Source: Bondarzewia mesenterica
Taxonomy: Eukaryota > Basidiomycota > Agaricomycetes > Russulales > Bondarzewiaceae
NCBI GenBank assembly: GCA_004802705.1
Contig: SGPL01000439.1
Span: 1-27,791 of the forward strand
DNA length: 27,791 nucleotides
Direction of reading: 5' to 3'
Shown: positions 18,371-27,791 of the stretch, piece after piece
Layout of the letters: every line of letters starts with the position of its first letter
Numbering within the stretch: position 1 is the first letter of the stretch
Notes under the pieces: generated by a model
What the model was told of the DNA's origin: nothing
Databases searched by the model: none
What the model saw: the letters and a program-made list of their open reading frames with translations, nothing else
Made by a program: the position numbers and the translations under genes

Positions 18371-21300
18371 TCAGAAAGCGATTTCGTTCGCATTGTGATC
18401 ACAGTATTTGTTAATGTAATAACTAGCAAAAGCAAATAGACTGTATGTATGCTTGAAATCCCGAGGGAGAAATGCATCACCGTATATGCCAATTAAATGC
18501 GCACCCCGCAATATTGTATCCAAATGAATGACACCCGCATTCCATTTGCCACGGCCATCTTTGTCCGGCTTTACCATCCACATTCCCGTCTGGTCACAGG
18601 GCCTGTCCCCGACCGGTACAAACCATTCTACGAGTGCACATGGATAATGAACCCGTCGATAATCAAAAGAAAAAAAAAAGTAGCACTTGCGCGGCATGTA
18701 GGCCACGCATTCCTGGCGCTGCGTTCATCTGCACAAACACGCAATCATTGCGTGGGGGTCCGTTATGCCAAGATGGCACCGAGCGTATGCGATGTCGATG
18801 CATCCCTCCAACACCGGACGGATCACTTGGCGAGTAAAAGATGGCTAATGCAGAGTGAAATACTGATACCTTGCCGTCATAGTGTGGACAGTTGGCGAGG
18901 TCAACGTCGGCACCAGGAGCATCAGCGTCAGGGTTCAACTGATCGAATAGAAATCGGCGGATGAGATTAGGGAGGTCAGGACGGTTGATCTTTTCTGCTA
19001 AAGCATGCAGATGCTTAGGATATCCTCGTGCTAGATTTGAAATGAGCAACTAAAATGATAACATGGAGATGAAGTAAAACTGTACCTTTAGTTTTTGCAA
19101 GCGTGACCGTAGCATCCACTCGAGGGCCATCGTAATCTCCAGCAGGTAGAGTTGGTGGAGGGGGGGCAAGAGGTATGGGAATTGAAACTAATTGAGCAGC
19201 TTTGGACAGGCAAGGCCCATTGAGCATGCCACGAGCATCAAAGTCGACACGTGCGGCAGCAATTTTATCGAGGCGCTGGTTGGTGAGTAGCATTTGTCCC
19301 AGTGCATTAAAGTGGCTTGACCGACGCCATGGTTCCTTAACTGCTTTGATGTGTTTTGATTCTGTGATCGATGAACAAAGCCCATTTGGTGCGCCAAATT
19401 CTTGGACGAGATGGCAATAATGCGTAAGAGAGTGCTGGCGAGGAAGAGAGAATCCAGTCGGACGAACGCCAACTGTCTCGAAGATCACCCAGTCTGCATG
19501 GAAGCGGGCAAGGGCGTTACGCATTTCGTCAAGGGTTGTTTCATTGAGAGTGGACCGTCGGACTAAATAACAAAAATCCATAAACGCGCTAATGGCGCGC
19601 ACCATTTGTGCTGGTACATGACCAACAATGGCTGGCAGGTAAACCTGTGCATATTAGGCTGTTGATAAATAAAAATAGAAAGGCAGCATGCACGCACCTT
19701 CATCAGTGCCTTTGAATCGTCACCTGTCCACTGTTTAAACCCGCGCCCATCAGAAAACCATCGTAAACCAGGAAATGCTGGTGCCGCAGCAATGCTAAGT
19801 CGTGCAAAGTCAAGTCAGCAGATGGATAAACTGTTGTTGATGCCAGTACTCACCGCTGATCGATATCAGCTATGATAGCTGCAGCATCAGCTGCCGTATG
19901 AACTAGTTTTATGTAGTCTTCAACCCAAGTCACGAGGTGATCCTTGAATGTTCCCTTGATTACTTGATGGAGAATGTCAAATGATAGTAATTCATGGATA
20001 TCGGCACGAGGAAAATGAGATGTAAATGGCTAAAATGAACAAGCATGAAGGTTAGTGCAAGTAACATTGAGCGGCGTCTTCATCAAGCAAGTGTGCACAT
20101 ACCAAGACATCGTCGATGATGCCGTGATCTTCCCATAAAGTTTTGACATCGTATGTATCCATCAAAAGTCGAGTGCATGCGTGAGATCGTGGACTGCCGC
20201 CAGCATCAAGGTCATTATGATCTGCACCACACCTGCAAGTGCAGACTCATCAGCAACATACCAAAGAGACCAGATAGTGCTTACCTTGGACACCATCCTG
20301 ATACAACGCAGGCCAGCATTACCTGCTCTGGATAATCTGCGATATAGGGGCCTAATGCATATACCGCGCGTCGCAAATGGCCATCAGGACAGCGCACAAT
20401 TTCAGGAGTTGTCATTCCTGAATGGAGAGATGCGAGAATATGAGTCAATGAGGTATGGTAGAGCTGCCTACGGAATTTGCGAAATGTTGCATTGCCGCTA
20501 TACTCTCTATCAGCTGTATGAAGGTCACTGTTTAATATGATGCATGTTATGAGAGAATGGTAATGAAACTTACTTTTGGGAATAGCTAAAAATCTGACGA
20601 GGCTGACTGCATTCCGATGCGCCCGCCGCACATTGTTGTGTATATTGCCATTGGAGATATACAACGGGTAATACTCAGTTTGCCCTGTTGCTACTGAAAC
20701 AGTCGTCTTGTCGGAGCCAAGAATGATGGGTACTAGCATCGCCCCATGCGTGACAGGATCCTTTGCGATCTCGTTCTATAGGTCAGCACTTAAAATATTA
20801 GTTATCAGCAAGGAAAAAAAAAAGAATCAAAGCACCGCCTGTCGCCATGTCCAGTTCCCCGTCATGAAATGCGTCCAAACTCGTTTGCCATCCCTGTCAA
20901 ATATCTGAACTGGGCTGTAATCAATCTCATCCTTGAAATCCGGGTTTGCTAGCTGGTTGAGGACAAGGCCACGGGGGTCACGGAACCAGACATCATAGTG
21001 GGCTAACATCCAAGGCGGGGCTTCACCTTCGGGCAGTGCTCCCGTGTACCGAACAGAAAAAGATTGCCAAGGGAGATCGCCGTGAGTGACTGAATCTATT
21101 ATGCTGTGAAGGTGAGTGTGATTGCGAAAAGGCGGCTCATCGCCGGCCTTTTGCGAAGAGGCCCAAAGTCCTAATAGGTTGTCGATATGTGTCTCAGGCA
21201 TTTAGTCTTGACGAAAGAGGAAGTCGGCTAGCTCGAATTGACTTCGGTCAGTAAAAGGGCTCCAGGCTGCATCCGCTGAATTTGCATAAGGCGGAGGCAG

Positions 21301-21714
21301 TGTATCGGGTGGTAAGTCATTTCCATCGGCATCGACCGGTATACCTATTTAAAAAAAAATCAACTTGAACTCGAACGGACTCGAATAGCAGTAGAATCAC
21401 TGACCATCAAGCACAGGATGGTGAGTTAAACTCACATGCTGAGCTAAGGGAGGCATGGGAGCAATGGGGTCACCTTCATCTAGAGCGTCTTCAACGTATG
21501 CATGTTGGTAGAATGGCGGAATTAAGTCCGCGGCTAGGGCCAGAAGTACAGGTTGCACATTGTGGTGATGTGTAAGAACCGGATGGATAGCTGTCCGATG
21601 TTGTCTTAAACTGCCTAATGTTAGAAATCCTCAATGATAGAGGGCCGTGCTTCCTGCATTGCAAACAAATCTGTGCTCTTGAAACCTTGGGTGATTCGTC
21701 CGTTGAGGTGCCAT
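18371..21714 (-). pseudogene. Plavaka-type DNA transposase, nearly complete but interrupted by stops
   Basis: From ATG 21714 (MAPQRTNHPRF) a C2H2-like finger (CNAG...LRQHRTAIH) is broken by TGA at 21631-21633. A second stop, TAA at 21202-21204, lies between FELADFLFRQD and MPETHIDNL. Hallmarks follow: YDVWFRDPRGL, PIILGSDKTTVSVATGQ, NIHNNVRRAHRNAV, LGPYIADYPEQVMLACVV, FGAPNGLCSSITESKHIKAV, WHNGPPRNDCVFV and YPCALVEWF, ending NKYCDHNANE at 18371. Introns at 21345-21404, 20776-20835, 20233-20284, 20030-20102, 19795-19853, 19645-19697 and 19031-19085 keep the frame. One extra base in a ten-A run (18670-18679) shifts the last ~100 codons. Total ~960 residues. Plavaka transposases belong to the CACTA-like group and cut and paste the element. 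Apart from two stops and one homopolymer slip it is well preserved. Confidence 0.88.
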
Positions 21715-22049
21715 AGTAGTGGAGGGAATATCTATCTTGAATGGAGTGAGTGTTGGAGTGGTGTCAGTAGAATAAGGCAAGCCTGAGACTTCCCTTGCTG
21801 TCGGACAAATTAAAACAAAGAGCACAGGCGCCCGCTCGAGCAGCCAATGAAAGAGATGCATAGAAGACTGTGTCAGAAGTCAATGTCGGGTAAGTAATCT
21901 TAGCAACTATATCGCCATTAGGCCATGAAAATGGTAGGCAGGTCGATTATCTCACGTACCTTGCCAGCGATGCACGGTGTTTACCTTGGTCATTAAAGGC
22001 CATTTTCTGCACCTTAGCATTTCCCCCTCTCACTTGACTATCACTGCCT
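21715..22049. promoter_or_regulatory. Divergent promoter region between the Plavaka transposase and its companion gene
   Basis: About 335 bases separate the two start codons, which face away from each other. I see no further gene. The open - strand frame extends upstream of 21714 to 21861, but the ATG at 21714 gives the more natural start. A shared promoter for both genes of one element is inferred from the arrangement. Confidence 0.5.
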
Positions 22050-24560
22050 ATGTCGTCTAGAATCACTCGCCCATCTACTCAAAGTTGCCCATCCTGGACT
22101 TCCTGATAAACCTGCCCCACGCCGGAGTAGTGCACAAGTAAAGGTGGATAGCGAGGTGGCTGCCGCATCTAAAAGGATAGTTGACAAAGAAAGACAAGAT
22201 AAGCTTAAGAAGATCAGAATTTTCAAGGCTCGAGCTCGAGCGCTGGCAGCACAGACTGAAAAAGAAGTAACGCAGCCATTAGCAAGTATCGCAACCAAGC
22301 AACCTCGGCCCCTCGTGAGGATGAAAGATTTGATCGACTATGACTTCGGTCTTCTGGACGCTGATCAAGGTTAGTACTACGTTCACTTCCTTGCCTTGTC
22401 CATTCAAGTTAATGACTGATGAACCACCGCCGACCTTAATTTAGTGTTGAGCGAAGAACCTGACGAAGATGTCGAGATGGTCCCTACGGAAGTCGAGGAA
22501 AGTGAGCGTGAGGATGAGGATGAGGATGGGGATGGAGAGATGGGAAAAGGAAAGGAGAGAGGTATAAGTCATAGCGAAGGGGCCGCTTACCAATTGGGAA
22601 GGAAAGAGCTCTTAACCGTTATCACAGCGGAGATCCGTACGAAGAAGGCTAAACTTGAGGTGGGAGTTGTCCACGATAAGAAGAAGCATGGTGATGGAAA
22701 AAGAAAAGCTGCAGCGTGAGTAATCAGAATTCAATTTATTCCATTAACTAACTGACTTACTTTATGAACCAGCGGCAGTATGGGCCACTCGAGCAATAAA
22801 AAAGCTAAAGTTCAGCCACCCTCTGGTCTCGTGCGAGGATGGAGGAAGAACATACCTGAGGATATCAATGAGAAGGACTTCATTGAGGTTAAGTCCAGCT
22901 CCGAGGACGAGATTCAAGACAAGCGGCAAGTCATACCCCATCGTTCTAAGCGCCCAGCACCACGCCCGGTATCGCGCCGGCCTATTTCCACTGCCCTAGC
23001 TCCTACCATCCCTACCTTTACTGGAACCACCCACGTCATTAATGCTAAGCTTGTGTTAGCTGATATTTTTGCTGAAGGCACTCCTTACGACTCTGATACT
23101 TCGAGCATGTTTGAGAACGGAGGGCTCCAGGATGAGAATGATGCTGTCGAAGGTGCAGATCTGAAGGCCCGTGTCAAGACCAAGTCCTGCGAGCTCACCG
23201 AGGTGATTGCGGCTGCCATAGGCCCTGAAGAGCAAGAGGGCAAAAAGCATGTAGGAGGGAGCATTCTCCATAAGGAGAAGGATAAGATGCGGGTTTTCAA
23301 GTTGGAGGATGATAAGGCCATTGCAGCGCCTATGCTTTTGAAAAAGGTAAGTCTTATATTTCTACAAACTACAGCATCTGATCACACAATTACGAACGGG
23401 ACATAGGAGATTGCGGGCATCACCCCGGAGCAGAAACGCGTGTCCGGGAAGTTAAAGTTGAGTTCCGACGCTTCTAACTCTTTGTCTTCCACTCAATCTC
23501 AGCCCCAATCAGAGTTGAAGTCACGCACCCCCACGAAGATTTGGACTAACTCAGATCTCCCTATTGGTTGCTTACCCAGGTGGCATCTGGTGTTCATGCC
23601 GATGTGGCTGGATTACATGAGAACTCTACATGAACCTTGGGATACTGAAATTGTTGCGGGAGCTCAAGCTCTGTGGGATCATGTCTTTCCTAGCATTCCT
23701 CGCGTGCTTGCCCTCAAGGGGGAGCCAATTTTTGGTGTGGTAAGTGTTCAATCCAACGCAATGTATCATCTTTATATCAAATAGTAAATTGCTGATATTT
23801 TTGCAGTGTACACAGCGTATTTACGAATGGCACCGAAACTTTGCATTAGACGGAGTGGATGCTGTAAAGAGGTTTTTTAGCAGCAACGAGGAGTTGTTAC
23901 CAACTATGGCAGATAAGGCGGCATTCGTGGCTTATGCTGCACTGCAAGGGGATGACACATCTGTCGTTCCATTTTTATGGGGCAGCATCGACATGGATCC
24001 CACCACACGTAATAAGGTAAGTACATTTAGTCTACTGAGATCACCTCGTTTGTCCTCTTAACCTTCATACAGGCCCATATCGGGGCGTTCCGATCCAAGT
24101 TCATCCTGCGGTCCCTCCGTCATCATCTTAGGTCCGTTATGACAATCCCTCTTGCCGACAGAGACACTGCTCCACCAATTGGTGCCGTTGCATTGGCCAC
24201 ATGCAGTGTGAGTGAGATCAGCTTCATATCTAAATATTGACAATTTACCTTGTGTAGGCTGAGCGAGCACTTCAATTATGGTCCAGCGGAGTTTTTGTTC
24301 AACCAGCGAGCAACGAGAAGTTTTCCAATGGCGTTTGGGGCATCAAAACGGAGCAGTATGTTAGATCTCTTCGGGACAAAAGCGATGTCAGTTGGCGTAA
24401 GTTGATTGCCAATGCTGAGGCATTGATGGCGCTTGAGTTTCCCAGTGATGTCTTGGTTGCAGGGGCATCAGGAGGTACTAACACTCTTACTTCGGGTAGT
24501 GGGCGTCCAGCGCGTGCTGCCTGTGTCGACATTGAGTCTGAGCCGGAGACTTTCGATTGA
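22050..24560 (+). CDS. Companion gene of the Plavaka element: large basidiomycete protein of unknown function
   Basis: Seven exons splice cleanly with introns 22370-22444, 22716-22772, 23347-23406, 23740-23806, 24017-24072 and 24208-24257, ending at TGA 24558-24560 (~715 codons). The N-terminal half is charged and disordered: a Lys-rich coiled segment (KRIVDKERQDKLKKIRIFKA), an acidic run (EDEDEDGDGE) and basic Lys/Arg stretches that look like nuclear signals. The C-terminal half is a folded helical domain rich in Trp (LPRWHLVFMPMWLDYM, LWDHVFPSIP, CTQRIYEWHRNFALDG, GAFRSKFILRSLRHHL, AERALQLWSSGVF). I recall similar proteins scattered in basidiomycete genomes but no named function. The start is uncertain: ATG 22050 is one base out of frame with the rest of exon 1. 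Its divergent position beside the transposase suggests a second element-encoded protein. Confidence 0.75.
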
Positions 24561-24900
24561 GCACATTGGTGAGCCATCTTTCCGGTGTGCTAATTGAATG
24601 CTAATGTTTTTGCACCTGCCATCAGAAGTTATGTTACGTTGTTCAGAGGCAGCGGCAGCCATAAAAATTGCGCGAAAAACTCATAAAAACCCATCGTATT
24701 ATCGCATTCTCGTATCATTGTTTCACGTCGTAGACTAGTCGAGATCACCCCACTCATGCTTGTAAATGTATTTCCAATTCATGCCGTGCGGCACTTTTGA
24801 TGACCTTAAATTTCTGTGTAAACTGCAAGACTGTTGGCTGCTGACTGGTTGGCTGTGGTGCCCGAAAAAAAAATTCAACAGTCTGACTGCTATCAGTGGG
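24561..24900. other. Gene-free stretch downstream of the companion gene
   Basis: About 340 bases with no recognisable coding, RNA or repeat feature until the CACTG-rich island starts. It probably includes the companion gene 3-prime end. Confidence 0.45.
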
Positions 24901-24954
24901 ATACACTGCTACAGTAAAATACACTGCTACAGTAGGATACACTGCTGACAGTGA
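24901..24954 (+). repeat. 18-bp tandem repeat, three copies
   Basis: The unit ATACACTGCTACAGTAAA starts at 24901, 24919 and 24937 with small changes in the last bases and a CTGACAG variant in the third copy. It forms the left part of the CACTG-rich island. Confidence 0.85.
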
Positions 24955-25104
24955 ATTAAATGGATGAACTGATGGATCAAAATGGGCTACTGCTGATAGG
25001 GTACCTGGCAGATAGCACTGTCAGCAGTGGGGCCACTGTGGCCACTGTCGCACTGATTGGCACTGTGACAGTGGCCACAGTAACTATGTACTTTTCCTGA
25101 TGCT
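24955..25104 (-). repeat. CACTG/CAGTG-rich island, right copy, with perfect 15-bp hairpin
   Basis: Dense CACTG/CAGTG words continue to about 25085. ACTGTGGCCACTGTC at 25035-25049 is perfectly inverted at 25067-25081 across a 17-base loop. The outer edge (25068-25102) is the inverted match of 12945-12979 in the left island (30 of 35). Confidence 0.75.
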
Positions 25105-25380
25105 CTGTTAAAAGTAAAAAGGAAGCACCCTTTCACGCCTGGACCATCACGCATCACGATGCATCACATATGCATTTCATGATTGATTCCATCAGCAGCA
25201 ATTGCACAACAAAAGGTGGGTTCATGTTTGATGGGATCCGGATCCGCTACGAGTTCGCGATCAGTACAGTGCAAGGCGTAAGGGAAGTGCAACGCAGAAG
25301 AACTTTATCCCCTACAATTCTGAGGCTACAAATGATGGAGTATACGATGGAGTATCAGTTGCCATGTAGGCTATACAGTA
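25105..25380. other. Gene-free spacer
   Basis: This holds ATCACG/GATGCATCACA-like short repeats near 25147-25167 and an 82-codon open frame without recognisable motif. I see nothing else. Confidence 0.4.
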
Positions 25381-26023
25381 TAGGACCGTCAAACACAACG
25401 GGCAAATTTAACTCGTGACTCTAATATTTTCTGTCACACAAAACACATTCAAAATTTTATAGACGTGTGTACATTTATCATTAGAATGCTGTAAAAAAAT
25501 GATGTAGCGAAGGGAGTGATACTACGAAAGATATTTGAGTAAGTATCGTAGCGGGAGACATTGCAGCTGAACCACCAAACACAACGCTGTGCTTATGTAA
25601 NAAGATGGTGAATAGAACGCAACCTATGATTGTGTCATTTTGCCCAAATCGAGCTGCTCAGCTTGATCCCTGTCAGAGTTGACNAGATTGTGATAGAAGC
25701 ATTGCANGAAGCTGCTCACTAAAATTCAGAGGAATGCTTTTGACCTGTATGATACTGTGTACATNAAAAAAANCTAGGATTTACAGCTTACTCTATATTT
25801 TAGACAGCTTTCTTCGCAAAACAAATTTCACATTAGTGTAAACATTGACAGTTTTTCGTNTATTTCTCTTTCAGAACTTGATANAATATTCTGATTTTTT
25901 GATATGATCAAGAANANGTAGGGATGTAAATTGTACAATTTTTAAAACAAGCATAGATGCAAGATATTGTGAGGTAGCCTGATGGTGTTGTGTTTGGTGG
26001 TGGTGTTGTATTTGACGGTCCTA
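25381..26023. mobile_element. MITE-like non-autonomous element with 17-bp terminal inverted repeats
   Basis: GGACCGTCAAACACAAC at 25383-25399 is matched in inverted orientation at 26005-26021 with a single C/T difference, and TA flanks both outer ends (25381-25382, 26022-26023). The ~640-bp interior is AT-rich, has ambiguous bases and encodes nothing credible. CCACCAAACACAAC near 25571 recurs inverted as GTTGTGTTTGGTGGTGG near 25988, extending the internal symmetry. The TA flanks suggest a Tc1/mariner-type insertion, but a 2-bp duplication is weak evidence. Confidence 0.72.
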
Positions 26024-26178
26024 CACTGTAGTATGTGCTGCCCTCTGCAGCGCCGCACCGGTTGACGTGATATCTGCTTAACTAGAGCAGGTTCAATTCT
26101 AGATTTCTCCAATCTTACAAAAAGGTATCGAACTGCAATCTCGCACCAACCCTTCTTTCTCCCCCTCTAAGGCACACT

Positions 26179-27335
26179 ATGGTTGCTTTTGATAATACTC
26201 TCAGTGCCATGTACTTGGGCTCCATCGTACACCTTTTCACTCTTGAGAACTGATGACAGTAAAGCCTCTATGCGATTACCTGCATTCAAATTTTCATTTA
26301 TTTTCAGCAATTTCCATCGGACAGGCGTGCCTCGAAGTGGATGGTGTGTTATTCGTCTGATATATTGAACAACACAGGTTCATGACATGGTATTCCTATT
26401 CAGGTTTCCATACTAGTATGGTAAGTCTGTGATGCCGCCGCCGCCGTTCTTCTCTCTTTCTCATCTGGCCCCGTCTGCAAGATTTTAGACACTGTTCATC
26501 TTGCATTCGTTCATCAGTCAATCTACTGGTTTGGTTTGCTTTTCATATCATTTTTTTTTTTGCCGTTCTGATTGCTCTCGATTCACTGCAGTAACAGGTA
26601 CCTTGTTTCTAACTTCGATAATCAGCGTGCATCGGGATCGATACCATGGTATATTTGATTTTTCTTTCTGTCGCCACCAATGGTTCATGATCTATGTAGG
26701 AGTATCATAGTGATTATTTCAGGAATTCTTCGCATTCTGCCCCTCTTTTACGTACCCTCACCAACAATAGATCGTTATAGTTATCACGGTAAGCATTTTA
26801 GTGCTGCAAGGTTAGTGAGCGACTGCACGAACATCAGGCTGCGCACGCACAGAGCATTAGCAATGCCACTGTCAAGGAGTAAGTATCTTTTTTTTTCGTA
26901 AGGATGCTCTAATCCTGCCGCAGAATGTTCGTCTGGAGAGTGTGGCGAGGTTTATTTTTGTTTTTCTCAATTCAGTTGTTCGTGCTCTTACTACGCTTCA
27001 GTGAGTAATAAGAGGGTCTGGTCCGGTTTTTTGGTGAGCAGATTGAACCCATGTCTGTATCGTGTTGAAAGAATTAATCAAGCATAGTCCATCTTCGTGG
27101 CCATAGAATTCGGTATGTCATCTCGTGGTGTTCTCAGCACTAGCACTCACTGTTATACAAATCCATCAGTGTCAGGAATCGGTGAGCATTATTTGGATGC
27201 TGATTCAATTAATATCCCTGATCTTTTTTTTCAGGCTTTGGTATCAAAGGGTATATTCGTGTTAACCGACTCTCAATCCAAAAGCTCATATTTCCTTTAG
27301 ATTCTACGTCAAATCATGGAAAGAGTTTGAGACGC
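26179..27335 (+). pseudogene. Decayed DUF6534-like fungal multi-pass membrane protein gene
   Basis: ATG 26179 gives MVAFDNTLSAMYLGSIV, matching the typical start of basidiomycete DUF6534 proteins (a short N-terminus, then the first membrane helix with the DNTLGA signature). After a frame break near 26245, CIQIFIYFQQFPSDRRASKW corresponds to the loop after helix 1. After a further gap, ILDTVHLAFVHQSIY is the second helix. NRYLVSNFD and GSIPW follow after a likely intron. Later coding pieces (WSIIVIISGILRILPLF, FGIKGYIRV) fit only loosely, and no continuous frame of the expected ~300 residues can be made. These proteins are of unknown function and often sit in large lineage-specific families. 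Confidence 0.6.
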
Positions 27336-27551
27336 TGAAAGTAAGTGAAGCCCATACAGCTGTTCAGAACGATGCTCATCACGTTGTCAAAGTGGCTCAT
27401 ATACATCGGATTGGTTCTTGCCATAGTCGCGGGAGCCTATTCAGTCCCTTAATATAGTCTAAGACGGACTAGCTGAACGTGCATTCTCACCGACTGAGAC
27501 TGTCCAGCGGACTTAGGCCCAACCAGTATCTCATCGAGGTTTTACACGATT

Positions 27552-27791
27552 GGGCCCAACATTTTAATGAGTTGGTTTGAGACTGTTGGGCCCAGCAAGG
27601 TGAAGAATAGCATAGGGGGTCCTCAGTGATCATCTGAGATGGGTGGGCCCAGCAGAATGCAAAATAGCATGAGGGGTCCTCAGCGACTGTCTGAGATGGG
27701 TGGGCCCAGCAGAATGCAAAATAGCGTGGGGGGTCCTCGGTGACTGTCCTGGAGACAAGTGGGCCCAACAGAATACAAAATAATGTGGGGG
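27552..27791. repeat. 57-59 bp minisatellite, about four units, open at the window end
   Basis: The palindrome GGGCCC with following CAGCAGAATGCAAAATAGC marks units at 27588, 27645, 27702 and 27761 (spacing 57, 57 and 59), with a shorter partial unit at 27552. Each unit also holds GGGGTCCTC. The period is a multiple of three for most units, so the - strand (27768-27487) is open and encodes a ~19-residue repeat with Cys, Trp and EDP positions. Whether that frame is expressed is unknown. Confidence 0.85.

Noticed and set aside
25170..25418. 82-codon + strand open frame
   Set aside because: It runs into the MITE-like element and has no recognisable features.
27552..27791. CRISPR-like array
   Set aside because: The whole unit is repeated without unique spacers, and the sequence context is fungal; it is a minisatellite.

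Overview
The window looks like a transposon-dense region of a basidiomycete fungus, probably an Agaricomycete. The evidence is genes split by short introns (mostly 46-79 nt, GT...AG), a Plavaka-type transposase, SWIM-finger MULE transposases of a fungal type, and host gene pieces resembling Est1/SMG6, Sec61-beta and the fungal DUF6534 membrane family. Family assignments come from recalled conserved motifs; no database search was run. Ambiguous bases (N) cluster at 12.5-17.4 kb and 25.6-25.9 kb, so single-base frameshifts there may be sequence errors.

Left block (241-11703): element A, a MULE-like DNA transposon with ~103-bp terminal inverted repeats, carries one six-exon transposase gene on +. 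A second MULE, element B (1431-9076), sits inside exon 3 of that gene. B is flanked by an exact 10-bp duplication (CTTGATGAGG), and removing B plus one duplication copy rejoins A's reading frame. B holds three genes: a + strand cysteine-rich accessory gene (1909-3395), a - strand host-like helical-repeat gene fragment with introns (3661-4725, a candidate captured gene), and its own - strand SWIM transposase (4949-8981) broken by stops and frameshifts.

Middle block (11704-17813): a spacer with a strong hairpin, an island of CACTG/CAGTG motifs, then a ~4.5-kb host-derived segment. On the - strand is an Est1/SMG6-like gene that stops before the expected C-terminal PIN domain, with an uncharacterised Ser-rich reading frame upstream. 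On the + strand is a Sec61-beta gene that loses its membrane anchor and has a stop and a frameshift. The two recognisable genes are cut at the outer edges of the segment.

Right block (18371-25104): a nearly complete Plavaka transposase on - and a divergently transcribed, largely intact ~715-codon gene of unknown function on +, probably parts of one two-gene element. A second CACTG-rich island follows. It contains an inverted match (30 of 35 positions) to the first island, so the two could be the ends of a ~12.2-kb composite unit holding the host segment and the Plavaka genes. That is inference.

Far right (25105-27791): a ~640-bp MITE-like element with 17-bp terminal inverted repeats, a decayed DUF6534-like membrane-protein gene, and a 57-bp minisatellite running off the window end.
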